Below the pieces are notes generated by a model that did no database searches, was not told the origin of the DNA, and was given only the letters and a program-made list of their open reading frames with translations. A program made the position numbers and the translations under genes. Of a stretch of DNA of 64,000 nt, positions 6,722 to 15,957 are shown piece after piece (positions within the stretch are counted from its first letter, which is position 1; each line of letters begins with the position of its first letter). Origin of the DNA: Dehalococcoides mccartyi 195 (lineage in GTDB: Bacteria; Chloroflexota; Dehalococcoidia; Dehalococcoidales; Dehalococcoidaceae); the NCBI RefSeq assembly GCF_000011905.1, contig NC_002936.3:1405721-1469720 (forward strand). The letters run 5' to 3'.

Positions 6722-8302
6722 TCACAGGTCTGTCCCGGCATAAGACAGGTTCAGGCTTTTATTTATCAGGGGAAAGTCCGGAATAATATCCCCCAGCACC
6801 GCATGCTCTATAGCCTGCCAGTTGCAGTAAGAGGCGGTACGCACTTTATAGCGTTCAATTTTCCCGTCCCTAAGCCACAGCCAGTGGAGGGACTGCCCGC
6901 GGGGAGACTCGACCAGCACCAGGCTGTAGCCGTTTTGCGGCTTAAGCGGGACTATATATTCGCCGGCGGAAAGCCTGGAGGCGGTCTGAAGTATAAGCCC
7001 CAGTGAGGTTTGCACCTCGGAAACCCTTACCTTAAACCTGGCCATGACATCACCTTCGGGCAAAACAGGCGGCTCAAACGCAAGCTCAGAGTACAAGCCG
7101 TAAGGCTGGTTTAAACGGGTATCTATATCCGCCCCCGAAGCTCTGGCTGCCACCCCGGTAATATTAAGGGGTACAAGCAGGCGGTTATTTATAATACCGG
7201 TAGTTTCAAAACGGTCAACCACCGAGGTCTTGGCCAGTGCCTTTTCAACCTGCTGGTTAAACCTGCCCTCAAAGACACGCAGGTAATCTGCCAGTTCATT
7301 TACAATCCCGGCAGGTATATCCCGAAGCAAGCCGCCGGGAGTAATTATGCCCTTTAAAAAGCGGGAGCCGCTAAGGCGTTTGTTCCAGCGCATCAGTTCT
7401 TCACGCAGTGCCATAAGAGCAGCCGCCCCCACCGGATAGGCTACGTCTGTGAGCATACCGCTAAGGTCTGAAAGGTGAGAATAGAGCCTTTCCATTTCCA
7501 GCAGTATTAACCTAAGCTGTTCAGCCCGGCGGGGCGGACGCACAGAGCAAATATGCTCAACCGCCGAAGAGTAGGCATAAGTATTGGCGGCGGATTCATC
7601 ACCGCTTACAGATTCGGCTATTTTAAGCCCGAAATCTATATCCCTGCCCACGGCCAGTTTTTCAAGCCCGCGGTGTTTGTAAAACAGCCTGATTTCCAAA
7701 TTCAAAACAGGCTCGCCGATGGCACTGAAACGGAAATGCCCCGGCTCTATAATACCGGCATGCACCGGCCCTACCCCAACCTCATACACACCTTCGCCAC
7801 TGACCTTTTTAAATGGATACAGGGCTTCATCCTCCACCCCGGCAGGCAGACTAAGCGGCTGGTTTTTAAAACTTTTTACCAGCGGATGGAAATTGGCAGG
7901 GTAGGTTTCGTGCAGCCAAAGCCGGCGGCGGTCAAAGGCATTTTCAAACTCACAGCCGTAGCCGTCCCGTATTTCCCGCTCAAAGTAACAGGCAGAGGGG
8001 AAAATGGCGGCAATAGAGGCAACCGGGCTGTCTGTACGGCGGATAATTACCAGCGCCCCGGAGTAATTCCTTTTCTCAAATACGTATAAAAGGCTGAGTC
8101 CCTCGTAGCCCCTGAACCCCTCCAGGCCGAATAAGCCGATAAGCCCGAAGCCGTCTTCGGCCAGCTTCGGGTAAAGGGCAGCCGCTTCGGCCCAGTCAAG
8201 CCCCAGATAATAATCTTTGTTTGCCCCTTTTTCCAGCCTGAGGGGATTGATAGCAGGGCTTAGAAATTCGGACAGATAAGTATATAAATCAGGTATTTTC
8301 AT
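6722..8302 (-). CDS. Large-subunit (HycE-like, NuoC+NuoD fusion) protein lacking NiFe ligands
   Basis: 526 residues. An N-terminal NuoC-like domain (about 30-150, FEREIRDGYGCEF ... RRLWLHETYP) is fused to a NuoD/hydrogenase large-subunit domain. The group-4 hydrogenase L1 motif ExxCGxC aligns with ESVSGDE (residues 230-236), so both Cys are Ser/Glu. The C-terminal DPCxxC-TD motif aligns with NLSYAGTD (518-525), so both Cys are Ser/Gly. With no Ni ligands it cannot be an ordinary hydrogenase. It matches the idea of energy-converting-hydrogenase-related (Ehr) complexes. No C-terminal processing His is expected or present. It follows the HyfF-like gene by two bases. Confidence 0.9.
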   Translation of the reverse strand: MKIPDLYTYLSEFLSPAINPLRLEKGANKDYYLGLDWAEAAALYPKLAEDGFGLIGLFGLEGFRGYEGLSLLYVFEKRNYSGALVIIRRTDSPVASIAAIFPSACYFEREIRDGYGCEFENAFDRRRLWLHETYPANFHPLVKSFKNQPLSLPAGVEDEALYPFKKVSGEGVYEVGVGPVHAGIIEPGHFRFSAIGEPVLNLEIRLFYKHRGLEKLAVGRDIDFGLKIAESVSGDESAANTYAYSSAVEHICSVRPPRRAEQLRLILLEMERLYSHLSDLSGMLTDVAYPVGAAALMALREELMRWNKRLSGSRFLKGIITPGGLLRDIPAGIVNELADYLRVFEGRFNQQVEKALAKTSVVDRFETTGIINNRLLVPLNITGVAARASGADIDTRLNQPYGLYSELAFEPPVLPEGDVMARFKVRVSEVQTSLGLILQTASRLSAGEYIVPLKPQNGYSLVLVESPRGQSLHWLWLRDGKIERYKVRTASYCNWQAIEHAVLGDIIPDFPLINKSLNLSYAGTDL

Positions 8303-8304
8303 AG

Positions 8305-9786
8305 CTAAAAACCTAAACCTTTGACTATCTGGCTGAGAAAATCAGCCAGTACGGGAGGCTGGAAAACCCCCAAAACCACTACTCCGGCCATAATAACATA
8401 AACCGGCAGCTTCATGGACAGGGGGGTCCGGAAAACAGGGCGGTCGGCAGTTTGCTCACTGCGGGTAAAGGCTTTGAGCAGAAAAGTGGCAAAGGAAGAA
8501 GCTACCAGCAGCAGGCAGAAAAGCACTGCCAGCACCAGCCAGACCGAAATACCGCCCAGCTGGATAAGGATATTAAGTTCAGACAGGAAGACCGGAAACA
8601 GGGGCATACCGGTAATAGCAGCACTGCCGATTATAACCCCCCAGGCCGCCACCGGCTGGAGGCGGAATATATCAAATATACGGTCAAAACGGTCACTGCC
8701 GTACTGGCGGCGGATAATCCCGGCCGAAAAAAACAGCCCGCTCTTGACCAGCGAATGAGCCAGGGTATGGAACAGCATCCAGAACACCGCCAGAGGCGTG
8801 CCTATGCCTATAGCCAGCAGCATAATACCCATATGCTCTATGCTGGAAAAACCGATAAGCTTTTTAAGATTTCGGCGGGAGAGCATACTGAAAGCGGCTA
8901 CCCCTATGCTGAGTATGCCTAAACCTATCAGCACATTGGAAAAAGTTTCGCCTATCTGGCTTTGGCGAAGCAGGGCGCTTAAGCGGAGAATACCCACTAT
9001 GCCTATATTCAGCACGGTAGCAGACATCAGGGCGGTAACCACTGACGGGGCTTTGGCATAAGCCGCCGGCAGCCAGTTATGCAAAGGGACTAACCCGCTC
9101 TTGGCCAGCAGCCCGGTCAGTATCAGCAAAGCACTTAAACCCAGCACCGACGGTGAAAGCAGGGGAGCTAAGCCAGCCAGTTCGTCCCAGTTCAAAGTGC
9201 CTGTACCGCTCACCTGACGGGTAAGGGAGAAAAGAATAATAAGCCCGATGAAGGCAAATATCATGGCGGTAGAGGCAATAAATATATACTTCAAAGCGGC
9301 CACCAGGTTATCACGGGCATTCAAGGTGGCAATAAGCAGGGCGGAAAAGAGGGTGCTCAGCTCTAAAAACAGCCAGAATAAGGCCAGATTATTGGCAAAA
9401 AAGGCAAAGGTAATCACGGAAAGAAGCAGGTTAAAACCCAGATAGAAAACGGGCAGATTTTCCGTATCCAGCTCTTTATTTGCAATAAGATGGCTGACAT
9501 AACCGCGGGAATAAAGTGCCGCCAGTATAAACACCGCTGAAGCAATCAGCACCTGAAAGATACCCAACCGGTCAATGAATAAGTAACGGCTTTCCATGAA
9601 ATAATGGGGCAGGGGTAAAGCTAAAAGTACCCATAGGCTCAGCCCCAGATGCCACAAGCCGTGCCCCAGACTGAATCCGGCCAGCATTTTCGGGGACAAG
9701 CTGCCCCTGACTAAACGCAGTCCCAGCAACCCTCCGCCCAGAATGAGTGAAGGCAAAATATAAGCCAGCAGTATCAGGTTTTCCAT
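8305..9786 (-). CDS. Antiporter-like proton-channel subunit (HyfF/NuoN-NuoL family)
   Basis: About 493 residues with some 14 hydrophobic segments. The family signature is present: KSGLVPLHNWLPAAYAKAPS followed by VVTALMSAT, then FSSIEHMGIMLLAIGIGTP. The start is ATG 9786, which overlaps the TAA of the HyfE-like gene (TAATG). It is one of two antiporter-like subunits in the operon and would form a proton or sodium path in the membrane arm. No truncation is seen. Confidence 0.9.
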   Translation of the reverse strand: MENLILLAYILPSLILGGGLLGLRLVRGSLSPKMLAGFSLGHGLWHLGLSLWVLLALPLPHYFMESRYLFIDRLGIFQVLIASAVFILAALYSRGYVSHLIANKELDTENLPVFYLGFNLLLSVITFAFFANNLALFWLFLELSTLFSALLIATLNARDNLVAALKYIFIASTAMIFAFIGLIILFSLTRQVSGTGTLNWDELAGLAPLLSPSVLGLSALLILTGLLAKSGLVPLHNWLPAAYAKAPSVVTALMSATVLNIGIVGILRLSALLRQSQIGETFSNVLIGLGILSIGVAAFSMLSRRNLKKLIGFSSIEHMGIMLLAIGIGTPLAVFWMLFHTLAHSLVKSGLFFSAGIIRRQYGSDRFDRIFDIFRLQPVAAWGVIIGSAAITGMPLFPVFLSELNILIQLGGISVWLVLAVLFCLLLVASSFATFLLKAFTRSEQTADRPVFRTPLSMKLPVYVIMAGVVVLGVFQPPVLADFLSQIVKGLGF

Positions 9787-10466
9787 TACTTTTTCTTGAA
9801 CCATTCACCCAGCGGCGTAAAACGGGGGTGAAAATCCTCTATAGTTGAATCTATGCCGAAAGCCAGCACCGTAAGAAGCAGCACCAGTATCACCAAGTCT
9901 ATCAGGACCAGTATTTCCAGTATAAAGGGCAGTTCCGCTACAAATAAACCAAACAGTATGGCCCCGTTTTCCATGCTCAGGTAGCCCACTATCTTGGTCA
10001 GCATTTTCTTGCGGCTGAAGATGACCATCATGCCCATTAGTGCCATGGACACCCCTATAACCGCCCCCAGAGTAAACAGCCGCTCAGGCATTACTTCGCC
10101 CAGAAGGCTTGAAAACACCTGATAAACCCCGAAAACCAGCAGTATGCTGACTATCAGTGAGCTTACCGGGTAAAGGAAGCGGAACTCCAGGTCACGCCGG
10201 ATATTCATCTGGAAAAGTATCCGGTTCAGAATACGGGGTATCAGAAACACCTTGCCAAACAGAGTTAGCAGGGCAATAAAAAGCAGGGTCAGGTGGCTGT
10301 CATGTATAAAAAACGCCAGAGCTACCAATGCCACCAGCAGAGACTGCAGGGCATAAGTTTTAAACAAACTGGTAAGGCTGCGCTGCCACAAAACCAGGGC
10401 AGATGTAACCAGCACCAGCACCAGCAGTATTTTCAGTATGTCGTTTAAAGGTATATTTTCTAACAT
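9786..10466 (-). CDS. HyfE-like (NuoK-related) membrane subunit
   Basis: 226 residues and about six or seven membrane helices. The arrangement matches HyfE: MALMGMMVIFSRKKMLTKIVGYLSMENGAILFG is the NuoK-like core, with a conserved Glu in the membrane (SMENG). In group-4 complexes this subunit links the NuoH-like subunit to the antiporter subunits. It begins three bases after the NuoH-like gene and is coupled to the HyfF-like gene. Confidence 0.88.
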   Translation of the reverse strand: MLENIPLNDILKILLVLVLVTSALVLWQRSLTSLFKTYALQSLLVALVALAFFIHDSHLTLLFIALLTLFGKVFLIPRILNRILFQMNIRRDLEFRFLYPVSSLIVSILLVFGVYQVFSSLLGEVMPERLFTLGAVIGVSMALMGMMVIFSRKKMLTKIVGYLSMENGAILFGLFVAELPFILEILVLIDLVILVLLLTVLAFGIDSTIEDFHPRFTPLGEWFKKK

Positions 10467-10469
10467 TCT

Positions 10470-11420
10470 CTAGGCCAAAAATTTAAATATTACGGTGATA
10501 AAGGAAAAGAAAAAAGCCAGCATAAAAAGCCCCGGTACCCGGAAAAGGCGGAACTTGGCCATGAGGGACTCAAATATGCCCACCCCCACCGCAAGCAGGC
10601 TGCCTTTTATCACAAAAGCCAGAAACGCTAAAGCTATGCCGCCAGCCGTACTTTCCGCCGCCAGCCCCCAGGGAGCGATTATATTTAGAAGCACCCCCAT
10701 CAGCAGGGTTTGTTTAAGGGCATGGGAAAGCTCTATCAGTGCCAAATCCGGCCCGGAATATTCCAGCGTCATGGCTTCGTGTATCATAGTCAGTTCCAGA
10801 TGGGTTTCGGGGTTATCCACCGGTATCCGCGAAGTCTCTACAATAAGGATTATAAAAAGTGAAATACCGGTCAGTATCAGGCTGGGATTGGACAAAAAAC
10901 TGCTTTCCCGCACCTGAGCAAACATATCAAACAGGCTGGTTGTCTGAAGCACATACGCCAGCGCCCCGAATACGATAATAACCACCGGCTCTATAATGGC
11001 TGAAATGGTCATCTCGCGGGAACTGCCCATACCCCCGAAACTGCTGCCGGCATCCAGCCCCGAAAGTGCCATGAAAAAGCGGGACATAACCATGAGGTAT
11101 AAAAACAAGATGATATTGCCCAGACCGGGGTCTGCCGCAGGTATAAAAACCAGCGGCACAGATAAAGAGGCCACCAGCATAAAAACCAGGCTCAGGTAAG
11201 GGGTCAGGCGGATTATAAAGGAAGTTTGATAGGAATAAACCCGTTCCTTCTTGAAAAGTTTGTACAGCTGGTAGTAGGTCTGTAAAAGGGGCGGCCCCAC
11301 CCGTCCCTGAGCATAAGCCTTGACCTTTTTAATAAGGCTGATAAAGAGGGGAGATACCAGCAGGGCCAGAGCGGTGTTTATAAGACCGTATAACACCAGA
11401 TTTAAGCTCACCACAGCCAC
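10470..11420 (-). CDS. NuoH/HycD-like membrane subunit
   Basis: 316 residues, about eight helices. Features of the NuoH family: KVKAYAQGRVGPPLLQTYYQLYKLFKKE at residues 30-57, ETSRIPVDNPETHLELTMIHEAM, and acidic residues in ALIELSHALKQ. It should be the docking subunit between the soluble pair and the membrane arm. The start is GTG 11420 (GTGGCTGTGGTGAGC). That codon lies inside the possible read-through extension of the preceding gene, an overlap typical of coupled genes. Confidence 0.9.
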   Translation of the reverse strand: MAVVSLNLVLYGLINTALALLVSPLFISLIKKVKAYAQGRVGPPLLQTYYQLYKLFKKERVYSYQTSFIIRLTPYLSLVFMLVASLSVPLVFIPAADPGLGNIILFLYLMVMSRFFMALSGLDAGSSFGGMGSSREMTISAIIEPVVIIVFGALAYVLQTTSLFDMFAQVRESSFLSNPSLILTGISLFIILIVETSRIPVDNPETHLELTMIHEAMTLEYSGPDLALIELSHALKQTLLMGVLLNIIAPWGLAAESTAGGIALAFLAFVIKGSLLAVGVGIFESLMAKFRLFRVPGLFMLAFFFSFITVIFKFLA

Positions 11421-11488
11421 CTTGCCGCCAGTATAACCAGCAGAACGGTTATAAAGCTGTACAGGATATGGCTGCCCAAATCAACGTC
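11408..11488 (-). other. In-frame extension of the HyfB-like gene beyond its TAG stop
   Basis: Reading past the TAG (11489-11491) in the same frame gives DVDLGSHILYSFITVLLVIL then AARWLW and a TGA at 11408-11410. It is a hydrophobic helix of the kind that ends HyfB/HycC proteins (x-G-x-x-x-x-Y-x-L-Y-I-L...). The extended frame would overlap the next start by 13 bases. The missing helix is therefore present in the DNA but separated by one amber codon. Confidence 0.75.
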
Positions 11489-13342
11489 CTACAGGCGGGA
11501 TACGAAACGGGAAATACGCCCGAAGAAACCGGCAATTGGCAGGTAAATATACTCATCAAAAAACTTTAAGGTATGAATGGCGGACTTGCCCTGCTTGAAA
11601 ATAGCCTGCTGGTTATCTTCGTAACTGCGTTCATTGTAGTGGCGGGTGCGGTATATCAGCCGGAATATCTGGAAAAGAGGTTCGGCAAAGCCGGTGGCGG
11701 TATACTCAAAGCGGGGGGTGGGGCGGATATATCCGCAAGCCCATGTCTCACTCCGGCGGCTTTTCCGGGGTGAAAACAGCCTGACCATACCGAAGACCAA
11801 AACCCCGAATATAACCAGCACCAGGCCAACCAGTGACATATCAGGCAGATCAAAACTGTAACCTGCCGACTGGAATACCTGAACCGCAAAAAGACCCAGT
11901 ACCAGACAGGCAACTGCCAGTATGGCCGGCCCGATAATCATGCTTTTTGAAACTTCCTTAGCCGAGGCTGCTTCCTGACTGCGGGGCATGGCCAGAAAGA
12001 CCGCCCCGAAAGCCTTTACAAAACAGGCAGCCGCCAGAGCCGAAGTAAGCGCCAGTATGGCCAGCACACTGAACAGAAGTATCTTTATGCTGCTTTCAGC
12101 CAGAGAAAATGACTGGAAGAAAGACTCAAAGAGCATCAGCTCACTCATAAAACCATTGAAAGGCGGCAGGGCGGATATGGAAACCGCCCCCACCAGAAAG
12201 ATAACCGAAGTGTAGGGCATCAGCTTCACCAGCCCGCCCATTTTTTCAATATTACGGTCACCCACTGCCATAACCACCGACCCGGCAGTCATAAACAGCA
12301 GGCTTTTAAAGATGGCATGGTTCAGGCTGTGGAATAAAGCTGAACCGAGTGCCAGCAGGGCTAAAGTATCCTGCCCGTACAGACCGAAAATAACATACAG
12401 CCCGATACCCATCAGGATAATGCCGATATTTTCAATACTGTGGAAAGCCAGCAAAGTTTTAAGGTCATGCTCTTTCAGGGCGTATATTACCCCCAGCAAG
12501 GCGCTGACCGCTCCCAAAAGGAGTATGACCACCCCCCACCATATTTCCGGACTGAGCACATCCATAAGGAAGCGTACCAGACCGTAAATAGCCACCTTGA
12601 GCATTACCCCGGACATCAGGGCGGAAATATTGGAGGGGCTGGCTGAGTGGGCATAAGGCAGCCACTTGTGAAGGGGGATGATACCGGCCTTTATCCCAAA
12701 AGCCAGAAATGCCAGTACAAAAACGAGGCTTTGGATACCGGACGGCGCACCGTCAAGGCTGAGTTCAAAACTGCCGTTTTGGATATACATAACCACAGCC
12801 ATCAGCATCAGGAAAACAGTGCTAAGCTGGGTAAGCACGAAATAATAGACGCCGGCCCGCTGGGTAAATACCGCCTGATAATCATTCATCATCAGGAAAA
12901 AGGAGCTAAGCGCCATTATCTCCCAGAAGAATAACAGGCTGAAAGTATTGGCTGAGGCCACCACCCCGGCCATGGAAAATATGAAAATACCCATAAAGGC
13001 TGAAAGCAGGTTGGCACGTTCATTGGAAAACAGGTGATTATTGTAACCCAGCGAATAAATTGCCACGCAGAGTGAAACCAGGCTGATTATCAGGATAAAA
13101 AATGAGGCCAGACGGTCAATATAGAAAGCTATATCCAGCCCGGGTGCAATACTCCAGAGGGAAATATCCAGCGGGTTACCGAAAAATACCCCTAAAGACC
13201 CGCAAATCAGGCATACCGCTGCCGCTATAATCAGCCACAGCACCGCCTGCCAGACTTTTTTGCCGCCGTGATTGAAGACTATGCCCGCCAAGGCGGCAAA
13301 AAGCAGCAAAATACCCCCGCCGAGCCAAAAACCCGCTGTCAT
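11489..13342 (-). CDS. Antiporter-like subunit (HyfB/NuoL family), probably missing its last helix
   Basis: About 617 residues and some 15-16 helices; first gene of the operon. It shows the family signature GIKAGIIPLHKWLPYAHSAS, then PSNISALMSGV and FHSIENIGIILMGIG, and a soluble tail with ETWACGYIRPTPRFEYTATGF typical of HyfB. The reading ends RISRFVSRL at a TAG, and the next 26 codons in frame encode an apparent terminal helix. I start at ATG 13342; TTG 13354 has its GAGG only two bases away. The operon promoter is about 80-110 bases upstream. Confidence 0.88.
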   Translation of the reverse strand: MTAGFWLGGGILLLFAALAGIVFNHGGKKVWQAVLWLIIAAAVCLICGSLGVFFGNPLDISLWSIAPGLDIAFYIDRLASFFILIISLVSLCVAIYSLGYNNHLFSNERANLLSAFMGIFIFSMAGVVASANTFSLLFFWEIMALSSFFLMMNDYQAVFTQRAGVYYFVLTQLSTVFLMLMAVVMYIQNGSFELSLDGAPSGIQSLVFVLAFLAFGIKAGIIPLHKWLPYAHSASPSNISALMSGVMLKVAIYGLVRFLMDVLSPEIWWGVVILLLGAVSALLGVIYALKEHDLKTLLAFHSIENIGIILMGIGLYVIFGLYGQDTLALLALGSALFHSLNHAIFKSLLFMTAGSVVMAVGDRNIEKMGGLVKLMPYTSVIFLVGAVSISALPPFNGFMSELMLFESFFQSFSLAESSIKILLFSVLAILALTSALAAACFVKAFGAVFLAMPRSQEAASAKEVSKSMIIGPAILAVACLVLGLFAVQVFQSAGYSFDLPDMSLVGLVLVIFGVLVFGMVRLFSPRKSRRSETWACGYIRPTPRFEYTATGFAEPLFQIFRLIYRTRHYNERSYEDNQQAIFKQGKSAIHTLKFFDEYIYLPIAGFFGRISRFVSRL

Positions 13343-13423
13343 TTTAAGATACAAATCCTCATAAAAAGATAAAGAGCCCCTGTAGACCCCTCTATTCTAT
13401 AACTCTGTAAACAGTAAATTTAT

Positions 13424-13452
13424 ATTCTAGGTATTGCCCTAGCTAAAGTCAA
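13424..13452 (-). promoter_or_regulatory. Promoter of the hydrogenase-related operon
   Basis: Minus strand: -35 TTGACT (13447-13452), 17-base spacer, -10 TAGAAT (13424-13429). The predicted leader is about 75 bases. Confidence 0.65.
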
Positions 13453-13572
13453 AACCTGCCCAAAGCTGGCCATCTGCCAGTTATTTTACATAATAGAATA
13501 ATGTCAAAATACCCTGGACACAGGGATTTAACACAACCTTAATATCCGCTTAGCAAAAGCTTAATAATGGGG

Positions 13573-13581
13573 TGTTACAAT
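13573..13581 (+). promoter_or_regulatory. Extended -10 promoter for methylglyoxal synthase
   Basis: TG-T-TACAAT lies 45 bases before the ATG. No convincing -35 box is seen. Confidence 0.45.
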
Positions 13582-13625
13582 GTGATTTACGGAAAGTGAG
13601 AGGCACCCCTCTGGAGTGACACGCC

Positions 13626-14057
13626 ATGGAAGAACCTAAGATTACTCTGGGTCTTATTGCCCACAATAACTGCAAAAAGGACATGGTACACCTGATTCAA
13701 GCTTATGCCCACCTGATGAAGGGGCATCACCTTATTGCTACTAAAAGCACCGGCGAACTTATCCGGAAACATACCGGGCTGCCGGTTATACTCAAGGAAA
13801 GCGGCCCTGACGGCGGGGAACTGCAGCTGGGAGGGTTTGTGGCCAGCGGCATAATCAAAGCCGTAATCTTCCTGCGTGACCCGCTGAAACGCAAAAGCCA
13901 TGAACCGGATGTTACCGCCCTGATGCGGGTATGCGATGCCCATAATATCCCGCTGGCTACCAACCGGGCTACGGCTGCCTGTGTCCTTCATACAGTACTT
14001 TTCCACCCCGACAAACTGGAGGATATGCCGCCTAAAGAAAGCGACGACGACCCTTAA
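13626..14057 (+). CDS. mgsA: Methylglyoxal synthase
   Basis: Converts dihydroxyacetone phosphate to methylglyoxal and phosphate in the cytoplasm, relieving phosphate limitation and sugar-phosphate stress. 143 residues, close to the family length. Visible motifs: LGLIAHNNCKKDMV at the N-terminus, TGELIRKHTG, the phosphate-binding SGPDGGELQLGG, FLRDPL with the catalytic Asp, and NIPLATNRATAA. The acidic C-terminal tail (KESDDDP) is ordinary. It is monocistronic; a GGAG ribosome site lies about nine bases upstream. Confidence 0.93.
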   Translation: MEEPKITLGLIAHNNCKKDMVHLIQAYAHLMKGHHLIATKSTGELIRKHTGLPVILKESGPDGGELQLGGFVASGIIKAVIFLRDPLKRKSHEPDVTALMRVCDAHNIPLATNRATAACVLHTVLFHPDKLEDMPPKESDDDP

Positions 14058-14211
14058 ACCTTGCCCCTTCCGGCTATCAGCCACCGGCCATACTTCTACA
14101 AACCATGTCTATACTTCTGCTTTAACTAAGCACCCGCATTCAGAAACACTTTACAAGCCGGTATTCTTTTTCTAAAATATTCTGTATAAATGCTTCAGGA
14201 GAAATATAGGC

Positions 14212-14454
14212 ATGGCAATATATGAGTTCAGCTGCGCCAAATGCAGCCACGTGTTTGATGTTAACCTGAAGGTAGATAACCGGGATACTCCCCAGGTTTG
14301 TCCGGAATGCAAAGCTACCGGATGCAAACGCAGCTTCGGCAGTTCGGTCACTTCCCATGTTTCAAGCGGTGCCAAAACAAACAGGAGCGGCACTAAAAAC
14401 AGAACACCCGAAAAAAAGGTAATCCACCTGAGCAATCTAAACAAGTCCGGCTGA
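14212..14454 (+). CDS. FmdB-family zinc ribbon protein
   Basis: 80 residues beginning MAIYEFSCAKCSHVFDV, with CAKC and CPEC pairs forming a zinc ribbon and a basic tail. The FmdB family is named after a putative regulator, but its role in most bacteria is unknown. The ribosome site is AGGAG. It ends just before a bidirectional terminator. Confidence 0.85.
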   Translation: MAIYEFSCAKCSHVFDVNLKVDNRDTPQVCPECKATGCKRSFGSSVTSHVSSGAKTNRSGTKNRTPEKKVIHLSNLNKSG

Positions 14455-14472
14455 TTTCCCCGGATAAAAACC

Positions 14473-14510
14473 AAATCAGACAGCCTTTATAACAGCTGTC
14501 TGATTTTTAT
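14473..14510. terminator. Bidirectional terminator between FmdB-like and mscS genes
   Basis: Twelve-base stem AAATCAGACAGC/GCTGTCTGATTT (14473-14484 with 14495-14506), then TTTAT on the plus strand and an A-rich 5' side that gives T-rich RNA on the other. Confidence 0.85.
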
Positions 14511-14529
14511 TCAGCGTAATAGAATGAAC

Positions 14530-15897
14530 CTACTCCGAGTCAGACTCCGCTTCCGGATGTTCTCCATCCGGCACTTTGGGAATTTGCGCCTTTGTATCCG
14601 GCAGAGCATTGCCGAAGAATACTTTGGTATGCGGCCAGGGTATTTCAATATTTTCGCGGTCAAAAGCTATCTTTATCCGCTTGCGAAGCTCGCCTTTTAT
14701 AGCCCACTGGGTACCAGGCTTGACGTCACCCAGCACTTTTATATCCACCCCGGAATCACCCAGTTTATTTACCCTGAGCACCCCAAGTGAATTTTTAACT
14801 ACAGATTTATTCCATTCGGGTTCACTGGTAAATTCGGCGCATACTCTGTTTATAACATCTATGGCGTGATTTATATCTTCCTGATAGCCGATGCTGATAT
14901 CAAAATTAACCCTTGAAAGGTACTTGGTGTAGTTACTGGTTATCCGTATTTCGCCGTTGGAAACCACGTGCACCACCCCGTCCAGGTCACGCACAATGGT
15001 CCGGCGGAGGTCTATAAATTCCACCTCTCCCACCACATCCATAACCTTTATTACATCTCCCACCGAATACTGGTTTTCCAGTATGATAAACAAACCTGAA
15101 AGATAGTCTTTGACCAGACTCTGGGCGCCAAAGCCGATAGCCACCCCCAGAACGCCGACCCCGGCCAGGATAGGCCCGATATCCAGCCCCACTTCAGACA
15201 GCGCTACAAAAGCCCCCATAGCCACCACTACTACCTCAGCAGTGGAAACGGCCACCCCGATAAGGGTATCCGCCCGCTTTCTGGCCTCTTCTTTGGGTTT
15301 GGCAACCCCGCCGAACATTATGCCGCGGATAAGGGCCGGCACCCCCCGGCTGACGGCATAAACCCCGGCAATCACCAAACCGATAATAAGCAGCAGTTTG
15401 ACTCCGTGCGTACCCAGCCAGACAGTCAGCCCGTCGGCTGACACCCCGTATACATTTATACCTGCCACAACCAGCGCCAGCAGTGCCAGAAAGGGCACTA
15501 CGAAACGGAGGCTGTCTATTATATAGTCATTTACCTTTGAATTGGCCTTGCCGGGTATTTCCGTTTTCAGCCAGCTAAGCAGCCCCTCTATAAGCCCGGC
15601 CCCTATCCAAAGAGTAAAGGCTACCATGAGTAGCTCAAGAGCCTGGGAAATCTGCTTGCCTAGCTCTACTTCAATAGTCAGATTTTCAGTAATAACATAC
15701 AGCGCCAGACACCAGATAATGAGCAAAACCGGGAGGCGGATGGCTTTAAGAACATTCCTGAGCAGGCTTACTTTGTTTTCCTCATCTTTGCGTATAAATT
15801 TGGAAAACAGCCTGTTTACCAACAAAAACAGCACCAAGGCCACAGCTGCTACAATAGCCAGCATAACCAGACTTTCAAGTGTAAATTCTATCAGCAT
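14530..15897 (-). CDS. MscS-family mechanosensitive channel
   Basis: 455 residues. Six or so N-terminal helices precede the MscS pore helix region (ILAGVGVLGVAIGFGAQSLVKDYLSGLFIILENQYSVGD at about 245-283) and a C-terminal beta/alpha domain (VEFIDLRRTIVRDLDG ... IEIPWPH). It should open under membrane tension and release osmolytes. The acidic extreme tail (GEHPEAESDSE) is unremarkable. It shares a terminator with the convergent FmdB-like gene. Confidence 0.93.
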   Translation of the reverse strand: MLIEFTLESLVMLAIVAAVALVLFLLVNRLFSKFIRKDEENKVSLLRNVLKAIRLPVLLIIWCLALYVITENLTIEVELGKQISQALELLMVAFTLWIGAGLIEGLLSWLKTEIPGKANSKVNDYIIDSLRFVVPFLALLALVVAGINVYGVSADGLTVWLGTHGVKLLLIIGLVIAGVYAVSRGVPALIRGIMFGGVAKPKEEARKRADTLIGVAVSTAEVVVVAMGAFVALSEVGLDIGPILAGVGVLGVAIGFGAQSLVKDYLSGLFIILENQYSVGDVIKVMDVVGEVEFIDLRRTIVRDLDGVVHVVSNGEIRITSNYTKYLSRVNFDISIGYQEDINHAIDVINRVCAEFTSEPEWNKSVVKNSLGVLRVNKLGDSGVDIKVLGDVKPGTQWAIKGELRKRIKIAFDRENIEIPWPHTKVFFGNALPDTKAQIPKVPDGEHPEAESDSE

Positions 15898-15957
15898 AAG
15901 GTTTTCTTTCTATCCCGAATTTCCCAACCGGCAGCCAGATTATACTCCAAAAACCGG

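Noticed and set aside
6196..13342. Calling the operon a formate hydrogenlyase or hydrogenase
   Set aside because: No formate dehydrogenase gene, no ferredoxin-type subunits, and none of the NiFe or proximal-cluster ligands are present.
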